This document shows, piece after piece, positions 1-5,687 of a DNA stretch of 7,232 nt. The notes under the pieces were generated by a model that had not been told where the DNA came from, did not search any database, and saw only the letters and a list, made by a program, of their open reading frames with translations. The position numbers were made by a program, and so were the translations under genes. The stretch is taken from the NCBI GenBank assembly GCA_011390055.1, contig JAABTC010000087.1, forward strand, positions 1 to 7,232, read 5' to 3'. This DNA is from Burkholderiales bacterium. GTDB taxonomy: Bacteria; Pseudomonadota; Gammaproteobacteria; Burkholderiales; Burkholderiaceae_C. Position 1 is the stretch's first letter; every line of letters begins with the position of its first letter.

Positions 1-1866
1 GCGGCCGACTACGAAGGCTACTGGTCGCGCCTGGCACGCGAGTTCGTGAGCTGGAAGAAACCGTTCACCCGAGGGCTGAACAGCGACAACGCGCCCTTCT
101 ACCGCTGGTTCGAAGACGGCACGCTGAACGTTTCCTACAACTGCCTGGATCGCCATGTCGAGGGCGGCCGTGGCGACAAGACCGCCATCATCTTCGAGGC
201 CGACGATGGCGCGGTCACGAAGGTCAGCTACAGCGAGTTGCTGGGCAGGGTGTGCCAGCTGGCCAACGCCTTGAAGGCGCGCGGCATCAAGAAGGGCGAC
301 CGCGTCCTGATCTACATGTCGATGAGCATCGAGGGCGTGGTGGCGATGCAGGCCTGCGCACGCATCGGCGCGATCCACTCGGTGGTGTTCGGCGGTTTCT
401 CGGCGCAGTCGGTGCGCGACCGCATTCAAGACGCCGGCGCATTGATGGTCATCACCGCCGACGAGCAACTGCGCGGCGGCAAGCAGCTGCCGCTGAAGGC
501 CATCGTCGACGAGGCCATCGCGCTCGGCGGCTGCGAATCGATCAAGGATGTGATCGTCTACAAGCGCACCGGCGGCAAGATCGCATGGACGCCGGCACGC
601 GACCGCTGGCTGCATGAAGAAACGCAGGATCGTCCGCTCACTTGCGAGCCGGAATGGGTCGAGGCCGAGCACCCGCTCTTCCTGCTCTACACCTCGGGCT
701 CGACCGGCAAACCCAAGGGCGTCCAGCACAGCAGCGCCGGCTACCTGCTGCATGCCGCGTTGACGACGAAGTGGACCTTCGACCTGAAGGATGACGATGT
801 CTTCTGGTGCACCGCCGACATCGGCTGGGTCACCGGCCACACCTACATCACGTACGGGCCGCTGGCCCTTGGCGGCACCGAAGTCGTGTTCGAGGGCGTG
901 CCGACTTATCCGGACGCGGCGCGCTTCTGGAAGATGATCGAAAAGCACAAGGTGACGGTCTTCTACACGGCACCCACCGCCATCCGCGCCCTGATCAAGC
1001 AGGCCGAAGGCAACGCCGCAGTGCACCCCGCTCGCAGCGACCTGTCGAGCCTGCGCATCCTGGGCTCGGTCGGCGAGCCGATCAACCCCGCCGCCTGGGA
1101 GTGGTACCACAAGCACGTCGGTGGCGGACGCTGTCCGATCGTCGACACCTTCTGGCAGACCGAAACCGGCGGCCACATGATCACGCCGCTGCCCGGCGCG
1201 ACGAACCTGGTGCCCGGCTCCTGCAGCCTGCCGTTCCCGGGCATCGACGCGGCCGTGGTCGACGAGACCGGCAACGACGTGCCGAACGGGCAGGGCGGCA
1301 TCCTCGTGGTCAAGAAGCCGTGGCCGAGCATGATCCGCACCATCTACGGCGACCCCGAGCGCTTCGTCAAGAGCTACTACCCGCCCGAGCTGAAGGGCTA
1401 CTACCTGGCGGGCGACGGTTCGATCCGCGACCCCGTCACCGGTTATTTCACGATCACCGGCCGCATCGACGACGTGCTCAACGTCAGCGGCCACCGCATG
1501 GGCACGATGGAAATCGAGTCGGCCCTGGTGTCGTGCACCGAGCTGGTCGCCGAGGCGGCGGTCGTCGGCCGGCCCGACGAAACCACCGGCGAGGCCATCT
1601 GCGCGTTCGTGGTGCTGAAGCGCGCGCGTCCGACCGGCGACGAGGCCAAGAAGATCGCCACCGAGCTGCGCAACTGGGTCGCCAAGGAGATCGGCCCGAT
1701 CGCCAAGCCCAAGGACATCCGATTCGGCGACAACCTGCCGAAGACGCGCAGTGGCAAGATCATGCGCCGCCTGCTGCGTTCGATCGCCAAGGGCGAGGCG
1801 ATCACGCAGGACACCTCGACGCTGGAAAACCCGGCGATCCTCGAACAGCTGTCGCAGGCCCTGTAA
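1..1866 (+). CDS. acs: Acetyl-CoA synthetase (AMP-forming), 5' end cut by window edge
   Basis: Activates acetate to acetyl-AMP and then acetyl-CoA in the cytoplasm, feeding the TCA and glyoxylate routes. The frame is open from base 1 (it reads AADYEGYWSRLAREF), so the GTG at 46 is an internal valine; the true start lies about 30 codons upstream. Of the visible 621 residues, 230-240 are the P-loop YTSGSTGKPKG. DTFWQTETGG (382-391) contains W385, which aligns with the Trp that restricts the Salmonella enzyme's pocket to acetate. AGDG (470-473) and GRIDDVLNVSGHR (487-499) are the ribose-binding and hinge motifs. PKTRSGK ends in K586, the catalytic lysine that Pat-type acetyltransferases silence in relatives. 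These motifs favour Acs over propionyl-CoA synthetase PrpE. Family length is about 650 residues, so little is missing. The DUF3016 gene follows after 23 bases and may be cotranscribed. Confidence 0.96.
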   Translation, partial: AADYEGYWSRLAREFVSWKKPFTRGLNSDNAPFYRWFEDGTLNVSYNCLDRHVEGGRGDKTAIIFEADDGAVTKVSYSELLGRVCQLANALKARGIKKGDRVLIYMSMSIEGVVAMQACARIGAIHSVVFGGFSAQSVRDRIQDAGALMVITADEQLRGGKQLPLKAIVDEAIALGGCESIKDVIVYKRTGGKIAWTPARDRWLHEETQDRPLTCEPEWVEAEHPLFLLYTSGSTGKPKGVQHSSAGYLLHAALTTKWTFDLKDDDVFWCTADIGWVTGHTYITYGPLALGGTEVVFEGVPTYPDAARFWKMIEKHKVTVFYTAPTAIRALIKQAEGNAAVHPARSDLSSLRILGSVGEPINPAAWEWYHKHVGGGRCPIVDTFWQTETGGHMITPLPGATNLVPGSCSLPFPGIDAAVVDETGNDVPNGQGGILVVKKPWPSMIRTIYGDPERFVKSYYPPELKGYYLAGDGSIRDPVTGYFTITGRIDDVLNVSGHRMGTMEIESALVSCTELVAEAAVVGRPDETTGEAICAFVVLKRARPTGDEAKKIATELRNWVAKEIGPIAKPKDIRFGDNLPKTRSGKIMRRLLRSIAKGEAITQDTSTLENPAILEQLSQAL

Positions 1867-1889
1867 CCTCGTCGTCCGGGGCCGCCACG

Positions 1890-2393
1890 ATGTCCGCGCA
1901 GCGCAGCCTGTTCTCGAGCCTCGGCCTGGTTCTCTGGCTGGCCGCACCGGCAGCACAGGCCGCCGGCAGCGTCTCGGTCACGTTCGTCGAGCCCGAGCGG
2001 TTCGCCGACGTGCGCGACGCGCGGCACGATGCCAGCGACAACCTGCGGGTGCTGGCGGCCCACATCGCGTCGGCCGCCGGGCGCCATCTCGGCGAGGGCC
2101 AGACGCTCAGCGTGGAGGTGCTCGACGTCGACCTGGCCGGCGAGCTGCGCCCGTCGCGGGTCTGGTCGCAAGACGTGCGGGTGCTCCAGGGTGGCGCCGA
2201 CTGGCCGCGCATCACGCTGCGCACCACGCTCGAGGCGGCTGGCCGGGCTTCGCGCAGCGGGGAACACACCCTGCGCGACCTGGCCTACCTCCAGCGCCCC
2301 GCTGGCGTGCGCGCCGGCGGCGCGCTGGTGCACGAGAAGCGCATGCTCGACGAGTGGTTCCAGGCGCACCTGGCGCCGCGCAGCGCGCCCTGA
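1890..2393 (+). CDS. Exported DUF3016 family protein
   Basis: A 167-residue protein of unknown function. Residues 1-24 look like a Sec signal peptide: a short basic start (MSAQR), a hydrophobic core (LGLVLWLAAPAA) and an AQA-A cleavage site, so the mature protein should be periplasmic or secreted. I see no lipobox and no further membrane segment. The mature part carries the features I associate with DUF3016: VTFVEPERFAD (30-40), LDVDLAGE (78-85), WPRI (105-108) and the C-terminal EKRMLDEWF (149-157). The ATG at 1890 is chosen because it gives a complete signal peptide; the frame stays open upstream inside acs only because of the high GC. It begins 23 bases after the acs stop with no strong Shine-Dalgarno, so it may depend on acs transcription. 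A GC-rich hairpin follows. The family assignment is from memory of its motifs; the function is unknown. Confidence 0.85.
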   Translation: MSAQRSLFSSLGLVLWLAAPAAQAAGSVSVTFVEPERFADVRDARHDASDNLRVLAAHIASAAGRHLGEGQTLSVEVLDVDLAGELRPSRVWSQDVRVLQGGADWPRITLRTTLEAAGRASRSGEHTLRDLAYLQRPAGVRAGGALVHEKRMLDEWFQAHLAPRSAP

Positions 2394-2404
2394 AAGCGCC
2401 GCGC

Positions 2405-2427
2405 CGGCCGGGTGTTGCGCCCGGCCG
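2405..2427. terminator. GC hairpin between convergent genes, possible bidirectional terminator
   Basis: CGGCCGGG (2405-2412) and CCCGGCCG (2420-2427) form a perfect 8-bp stem around a 7-base loop in the 38-base gap between the DUF3016 stop and the thioesterase stop. On the minus strand the stem is followed by GCGGCGCTTTCA, which has a short T run. On the plus strand there is no T tract. Position between convergent genes supports a terminator role, most likely stronger for the minus-strand gene. Confidence 0.5.
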
Positions 2428-2431
2428 ACCT

Positions 2432-2956
2432 TCAACTGATGACGTAGGCCGCCGCGCCGGTGGCGATCACGCTGCCCTGGTCGTTCACCAGGCGCATCTG
2501 GGTGGCACCGATGCGCCCGCCCAGGCGGGTGACCTCGGCGCTGGCCGTGAAGGTGCTGCCGATGCCCGGCCGCAGGTAGTCGATGCGCAGATCGATCGTG
2601 CCCATCTTGATGAAACGGTGCAGCACCTGCGTCGCGTCTTCTTCGGCATGCTTCTCGCCCATCGCCACCATCAGCGCCAGACCACCCATCGCGTCGAGCG
2701 TGGCCGAAATGACGCCGCCGTGCAGTCGGGCGTGAAGGAAGTGCCCGACCAGCGCCGGCCGCATCGCGAACTGCAGCGTTGGGTTGGGCGAGCGTGCCGA
2801 GGTGACGGCGAGCCCCAGCGTCTGGTTGAACGTGATGCGCTGCTCGAACAGCTCGGTCAGGGCGACCTCCAGACGCTGCTGTTCCGCGGCGCTGCGGCGC
2901 GGCCGCGGCGTGGCGGCGGTGGACGGGGAGGGCGGTGCATGCTTGGGAGTGGCCAT
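2432..2956 (-). CDS. YigI-like hotdog-fold acyl-CoA thioesterase (PaaI-type)
   Basis: A 174-residue cytoplasmic hotdog-fold thioesterase predicted to hydrolyse acyl-CoA to free acid and CoA. Key stretches are LHGGVISATLD (78-88), the HGG-x(n)-D signature of PaaI-type enzymes with D88 as likely catalytic acid, and GTIDLRIDYLRPG (119-131). Both resemble what I remember of E. coli YigI, a medium/long-chain acyl-CoA thioesterase; the actual substrate here is not shown. The first ~22 residues are rich in Pro, Ala, Arg and Lys and are probably a disordered extension. I chose the ATG at 2956 because AGGA (2963-2966) lies 6 bases upstream of it; a GTG at 2974 would add six residues. It faces the antitoxin gene divergently across a 98-base spacer and converges on the DUF3016 gene. 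Confidence 0.88.
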   Translation of the reverse strand: MATPKHAPPSPSTAATPRPRRSAAEQQRLEVALTELFEQRITFNQTLGLAVTSARSPNPTLQFAMRPALVGHFLHARLHGGVISATLDAMGGLALMVAMGEKHAEEDATQVLHRFIKMGTIDLRIDYLRPGIGSTFTASAEVTRLGGRIGATQMRLVNDQGSVIATGAAAYVIS

Positions 2957-2962
2957 GCCGGA

Positions 2963-2966
2963 TCCT
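2963..2966 (-). promoter_or_regulatory. Shine-Dalgarno supporting the ATG start of the thioesterase
   Basis: On the minus strand AGGA lies 6 bases upstream of the ATG at 2956. It favours this ATG over the in-frame GTG at 2974. Confidence 0.55.
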
Positions 2967-3002
2967 ACCGACACCCCTGACGCTGGCGCTGTGTCCGCGG
3001 TT

Positions 3003-3025
3003 GGACTATAGTCATCGACATGTCC
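3003..3025. promoter_or_regulatory. Divergent promoter core with paired palindromes, candidate antitoxin operator
   Basis: Two perfect palindromes lie side by side: GACTATAGTC (3004-3013) and GACATGTC (3017-3024). Both have the form GAC-N-GTC and their centres are 12 bases apart. The first contains ACTATAGT, so TATAGT (5/6 match to the sigma-70 -10 consensus) reads on the plus strand at 3007-3012 and on the minus strand at 3005-3010. No good -35 is visible at 17 bases in either direction; the best are TGGCGC (2984-2989, plus) and CTGAAC (3027-3032, minus). Predicted plus-strand transcription would start near 3019, inside the second palindrome. The adjacent gene encodes an Xre-like DNA-binding protein, so autorepression here is a reasonable inference; binding is not shown. 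Confidence 0.5.
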
Positions 3026-3040
3026 AGTTCAGGATTCAAA

Positions 3041-3054
3041 CGGGAGGCCGCCCG
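3041..3054 (+). promoter_or_regulatory. Shine-Dalgarno of the antitoxin gene within a small hairpin
   Basis: GGGAGG (3042-3047) lies 7 bases before the ATG at 3055 and fixes that start rather than the upstream in-frame ATG at 2935. CGGG (3041-3044) can pair with CCCG (3051-3054) around a 6-base loop, placing the ribosome site inside a short GC stem that could lower initiation. The stem is only 4 bp. Confidence 0.5.
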
Positions 3055-3471
3055 ATGAGTGCACTCTTGTCGACCCAGCGCCCGACGGCCCCTGCCGGGG
3101 CGAGCCTCGAGCGCATGGGCGCTGCGGGCCTGAAGGCCTTTGTCCGGATTGCCGAGCACTGGCAGCTCAGCGTGGACGAACAGCGCCGCCTGCTTGGTGA
3201 GCCGGCCCGCTCGACCTTCTTCGCCTGGCGCAAGCAGCCGGACAAGGCAACGCTGCCGCGCGACACGCTGGAGCGGCTGTCGAACCTGGTGGGCATCTAC
3301 AAGTCGCTGCAGATCCTGCTGCCCGACCCGGCTGCGGCCGATGCCTGGGTGCGCAAGCCCAACACCGCCTTCGGCGGGCAGAGCGCACTGGCCCAGATGC
3401 TGGCCGGCAACGTCAGCGACCTCAACCGCGTGCGCCGGCTGCTGGATGCGGCGCGCGGCGGCGGCTGGTAG
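3055..3471 (+). CDS. MbcA/ParS/Xre-type antitoxin family protein (DUF2384), no toxin partner seen
   Basis: A 138-residue predicted DNA-binding antitoxin-like protein. Residues ~22-85 form an Xre-like helix-turn-helix region, with ARSTFFAWRK (51-60) as probable recognition helix and TLERLSNLVGIYKSL (71-85) after it. Residues ~86-138 match the DUF2384 toxin-binding pattern: W98, KPN (101-103), FGG (106-108), the ALAQMLAGN helix and a C-terminal VRRLLDAARGGGW. In known systems such proteins neutralise a RES-domain toxin that modifies NAD+ and repress their own operon. The RES gene normally follows directly, but here the stop at 3469-3471 is followed by a repeat and then the rhlE leader. It could therefore be an orphan antitoxin or a stand-alone regulator. 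The ATG at 3055 has a good Shine-Dalgarno; two palindromes upstream are candidate operators. Confidence 0.85.
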   Translation: MSALLSTQRPTAPAGASLERMGAAGLKAFVRIAEHWQLSVDEQRRLLGEPARSTFFAWRKQPDKATLPRDTLERLSNLVGIYKSLQILLPDPAAADAWVRKPNTAFGGQSALAQMLAGNVSDLNRVRRLLDAARGGGW

Positions 3472-3476
3472 ATGAC

Positions 3477-3535
3477 GGCCCCCAACTCGCTTCGCTCGCG
3501 TCCCCCGAGGGGAGCGCAGGCCGCTTGGGGCGGCC
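3477..3535. repeat. Extragenic palindromic (REP-like) repeat element
   Basis: The ends form an imperfect inverted repeat: GGCCCCCAA (3477-3485) against TTGGGGCGGCC (3525-3535), matching except for a 2-base insertion. Inside are TCCCC-CGA-GGGGA (3501-3513) and GGCCGC-TTGGG-GCGGCC (3519-3535), plus a CTCGCTTCGCTCGCG stretch. The layout resembles short intergenic repeats I recall as abundant in Burkholderiales genomes; copy number cannot be judged from one copy. It starts 5 bases after the antitoxin stop and could also stop transcription or stabilise the mRNA 3' end. Confidence 0.65.
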
Positions 3536-3560
3536 CGGCGCTGGCCCGAGATCTGGCCAG

Positions 3561-3652
3561 TACAATGTCGGTTGCGCTGCGGCTTCCAGTCATCGTGGCG
3601 CGGTCGTTCCGACGCCTGAAATCCTTCGCGCCTACCGACTGGTGCACCCGCC
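3561..3652 (+). promoter_or_regulatory. Putative rhlE promoter (-10 TACAAT) and ~80-base leader
   Basis: TACAAT (3561-3566) matches the -10 consensus at 5/6 positions in otherwise GC-rich DNA. No convincing -35 lies 16-18 bases upstream (GCGCTG at 3538-3543 is poor). CTGGCC is repeated at 3541-3546 and 3553-3558. Transcription from here would begin near 3573 and give an ~80-base untranslated leader before the ATG at 3653, long enough for post-transcriptional control. The leader has no strong Shine-Dalgarno; GGTG ends 8 bases before the ATG. GTCG-TTC-CGAC (3603-3613) is the only small stem I noticed. Confidence 0.4.
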
Positions 3653-5056
3653 ATGGGTGACAGCAGGCAGCGAACCACGGCTCCACGCGAGCCCTCCTAC
3701 TCCATGCACTTCACCGACCTCGGCCTGGCCGAGCCGCTCCTGCGCGCCGTGCGCGAACAGGGCTACGACATTCCCACCCCGATCCAGGTGCAGGCCATTC
3801 CTGCTGTGCTGAAGGGCGGCGACCTGCTGGCCGGCGCGCAGACCGGCACCGGCAAGACGGCAGGCTTCGTGCTGCCGATGCTGCAGCGCCTGATGGCCCA
3901 GCCGCAGAAGAAGGACGCGCGCGGCCGTGTCGCGATCCGCGCCCTCATCCTGACGCCGACGCGCGAACTCGCCGCCCAGGTCGAGGAAAGCGTGCGCACC
4001 TACGGCAAGCACGTGCCGCTGACCTCGATGGTGATGTTCGGCGGCGTCGGCATGCAGCCGCAGATCGATCGGCTGCGCAAAGGCGTCGACATCCTGGTGG
4101 CCACACCGGGCCGCCTGCTCGACCACCACGGCCAGCGCACGCTCGACCTTTCGCATGTGGAGATCTTCGTCCTCGACGAAGCCGACCGCATGCTCGACAT
4201 GGGCTTCGTCCACGACATCAAGAAGGTGCTGGCGATCGTGCCGGCGAAAAAGCAGAGCCTGCTCTTCTCGGCGACTTTCAGCGACGAGATCAAGGCCCTG
4301 GCCGACAAGTTGCTGAATCAGCCGGCGCTGATCGAAGTGGCGCGGCGCAACCAGACCGCCGACACCATCGCGCAGAAGGTGCACCCGGTCGGCCGCGAAC
4401 GCAAGAAGGAACTGCTGGCGCACCTGATCAAGAGCGGCGACTGGCACCAGGTGCTGGTCTTCACCCGCATGAAGCACGGCGCCAACCGCCTGACGGACTA
4501 CTTGAACGACAACGGCATCACCGCCATGGCGATCCACGGCAACAAGAGCCAGACCGCACGCACCAAGGCGCTGGCCGACTTCAAGCGCGGCGAGTTGCAG
4601 GTGCTGGTGGCCACCGACATCGCCGCCCGCGGCATTGACATCGACCAGCTGCCGCACGTGGTGAACTTCGAGTTGCCCAACGTGCCGGAAGACTATGTGC
4701 ACCGCATCGGCCGCACCGGCCGCGCCGGCGCACAAGGCGAGGCGATCTCGCTGGCCTGCGTCGACGAGGACATCTTCCTGCGCGACATCGAGCGCCTGAT
4801 CAAGCGCAGCATCCCCCGCGAGGTGGTGCCCGGCTTCGAGCCGCCGGCAGGCGAGAAGGCCGAGCCGATCGTGCTGGGCCGCATGACGATCGGCATCGGC
4901 GGCACGCAGCGCAATGGTGGGGGTGGCGGCGGAGACCGGCGCGGCGCACGGCCCGCCGGGGCGCGGCCCGGCAACGGCGGCGGCGGTGCACCGCGTCGTG
5001 ATGGCGGCGGCGGCGGCCGCGCCGGCGCTGGACGCGCGCCCGCCTACAAGCGCTGA
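3653..5056 (+). CDS. rhlE: DEAD-box ATP-dependent RNA helicase, RhlE type
   Basis: A 467-residue cytoplasmic RNA helicase that uses ATP to unwind short RNA duplexes; relatives act in ribosome assembly, RNA decay and cold growth. Helicase motifs are complete: Q motif with F20 and Q45 (PTPIQ 41-45), motif I AQTGTGKT (62-69), Ia PTRELA (102-107), TPGR (151-154), II DEAD (175-178), III SAT (206-208), V ATDIAARGID (320-329) and VI HRIGRTGR (350-357). After a short RhlE-like linker, residues ~417-467 form a Gly/Arg-rich, probably disordered RNA-binding tail with three glycine runs. The family usually begins near MHFTDLGL, so the ATG at 3704 is a real alternative to the one at 3653; neither has a strong Shine-Dalgarno. 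RhlE is the best subgroup call from the compact core and basic Gly-rich tail; SrmB- or DeaD-like naming is less likely. Confidence 0.93.
   Translation: MGDSRQRTTAPREPSYSMHFTDLGLAEPLLRAVREQGYDIPTPIQVQAIPAVLKGGDLLAGAQTGTGKTAGFVLPMLQRLMAQPQKKDARGRVAIRALILTPTRELAAQVEESVRTYGKHVPLTSMVMFGGVGMQPQIDRLRKGVDILVATPGRLLDHHGQRTLDLSHVEIFVLDEADRMLDMGFVHDIKKVLAIVPAKKQSLLFSATFSDEIKALADKLLNQPALIEVARRNQTADTIAQKVHPVGRERKKELLAHLIKSGDWHQVLVFTRMKHGANRLTDYLNDNGITAMAIHGNKSQTARTKALADFKRGELQVLVATDIAARGIDIDQLPHVVNFELPNVPEDYVHRIGRTGRAGAQGEAISLACVDEDIFLRDIERLIKRSIPREVVPGFEPPAGEKAEPIVLGRMTIGIGGTQRNGGGGGGDRRGARPAGARPGNGGGGAPRRDGGGGGRAGAGRAPAYKR
4916..5017 (+). repeat. Glycine-coding GGN microsatellite tracts in rhlE tail
   Basis: Three G-rich tracts encode the tail glycines: 4916-4932 (GGTGGGGGTGGCGGCGG), 4976-4988 (CGG/GGC units), and 5003-5017 (five perfect in-frame GGC units, residues 451-455). 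The first also has closely spaced GG runs that could form a two-tier G-quadruplex. Slippage by whole triplets would change tail length without breaking the frame; slippage in the G5 run (4919-4923) would shift it. Confidence 0.6.
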
Positions 5057-5065
5057 GCGACGACC

Positions 5066-5090
5066 GTGGCGCGCAGCCCCTGCGCGCCAC
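5066..5090 (+). terminator. Perfect 10-bp hairpin after rhlE
   Basis: GTGGCGCGCA (5066-5075) pairs perfectly with TGCGCGCCAC (5081-5090) around the loop GCCCC, starting 10 bases after the rhlE stop. No T tract follows (ACCAGCTTGC), so it is either a U-poor terminator typical of GC-rich genomes or an mRNA 3'-end stabiliser. Confidence 0.6.
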
Positions 5091-5142
5091 ACCAGCTTGC
5101 AACTCGTAGTCCCTCGTCACACCTGACCGGCATCACGCGGCC

Positions 5143-5148
5143 TATGGT
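5143..5148 (+). promoter_or_regulatory. Weak -10-like site before the 164-residue gene
   Basis: TATGGT (4/6 match to the -10 consensus) sits in GGCCTATGGTGGCC, flanked by GGCC on both sides, 33 bases before the ATG at 5182. No matching -35 is seen. It would give the gene its own start after the rhlE hairpin. This is a weak call. Confidence 0.2.
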
Positions 5149-5181
5149 GGCCGGCTCTGCAGCAAGCGCTCCACCCGCACC

Positions 5182-5676
5182 ATGGCCCATCACACGCTCG
5201 ACACCCGCTGGGAAGGCAACGACCTGCTGGTGCTGCGCGACGAACACGAGTTCGACCGCATCCGGGCCGGCGACATCCACCGCGTGATCCTCGCGTGTCG
5301 TGGTGGCGACACCCCGAGCGACCTGCGCTTCGCGGTGATCGAGACGACCGCCGAATTCATCGTCCTGCCACCGTCCAGCGGCATCGCGGGCCGCATCCAC
5401 TTCGAGCGCCAGAACTTCTGGATGGCCCGCCCCTGCGTCTACTGGGTCGACGAACGACGCGTGACCCTGCCGCGCCGCTTGCTGCCGGGCGTCTGGCTGC
5501 TGCGCCGCCCTGAGCCGGGCTACGTCCGGGTACCGCACGAAGAGCTGGCGGGCGTGGTCGACAAGTGGCCGCTCGAAGGGCCGCAGAGCTGGGAACAGCG
5601 CAAATGGGCGCACATCGTGCGCAACCGGTTGCTGCCGCCAGCCGTTCGCAACCAGGGCCGCCAGAACCCGCGCTGA
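5182..5676 (+). CDS. Hypothetical protein, 164 residues, function not recognised
   Basis: I do not recognise this protein. It has no signal peptide, membrane span, cysteine cluster or obvious catalytic motif. Residues 1-110 alternate short hydrophobic and charged stretches in a way that suggests beta structure (DIHRVILACR 31-40, FAVIETTAEFIVL 50-62, CVYWVDERRVTL 85-96, GVWLLRRP 103-110). The C-terminal third is basic and tryptophan-rich (KWPLEGPQSWEQRKWAHIVRN, residues 128-148) and ends in a polar tail. Seven tryptophans in 164 residues is high. Codon use matches the neighbours, so it appears to be a genuine native gene. It starts 125 bases after rhlE, beyond a hairpin, and its stop lies only 11 bases from the stop of the convergent oxygenase gene. 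No Shine-Dalgarno is evident before the ATG. A cytoplasmic nucleic-acid or protein-binding role would be a guess. Confidence 0.75.
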   Translation: MAHHTLDTRWEGNDLLVLRDEHEFDRIRAGDIHRVILACRGGDTPSDLRFAVIETTAEFIVLPPSSGIAGRIHFERQNFWMARPCVYWVDERRVTLPRRLLPGVWLLRRPEPGYVRVPHEELAGVVDKWPLEGPQSWEQRKWAHIVRNRLLPPAVRNQGRQNPR

Positions 5677-5687
5677 GCTTGCTCGGG

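Noticed and set aside
46..48. GTG at 46 as the acs start
   Set aside because: The frame upstream reads typical Acs N-terminal sequence to base 1, so this is an internal valine.
807..1889. Upstream extension of the DUF3016 reading frame inside acs
   Set aside because: Translation is Arg/His/Pro-rich shadow sequence; the real start at 1890 gives a clean signal peptide.
1443..2435. 330-codon minus-strand open frame spanning the acs end and the DUF3016 gene
   Set aside because: It crosses two well-supported plus-strand genes, and its product is a compositionally biased shadow without motifs.
1751..2980. 409-codon plus-strand frame across acs, DUF3016 and the thioesterase
   Set aside because: It overlaps three supported genes and its product is Arg/Ala-rich with no domain; GC-driven absence of stops explains it.
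2935..3054. Upstream in-frame ATG extending the antitoxin by 40 residues
   Set aside because: The extension overlaps the start of the divergent thioesterase gene and would place the promoter and palindromes inside the coding region; the ATG at 3055 has GGGAGG at 7 bases.
3549..3559. Overlapping AGATCT and TGGCCA palindromes before the rhlE -10
   Set aside because: Six-base palindromes are expected by chance; without a repeated partner site I do not call an operator.
3472..3660. 62-codon frame starting one base after the antitoxin stop, in the place of a toxin
   Set aside because: Most of it is the palindromic repeat and the rhlE leader; it has no RES residues and no Shine-Dalgarno of its own, so I do not call it a gene or a toxin remnant.
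3632..5092. 486-codon open frame on the minus strand opposite rhlE
   Set aside because: It mirrors the codon phase of the intact rhlE gene in high-GC DNA; its translation is low-complexity and rich in Ala, Arg, His, Val and Gln with no domain I recognise.
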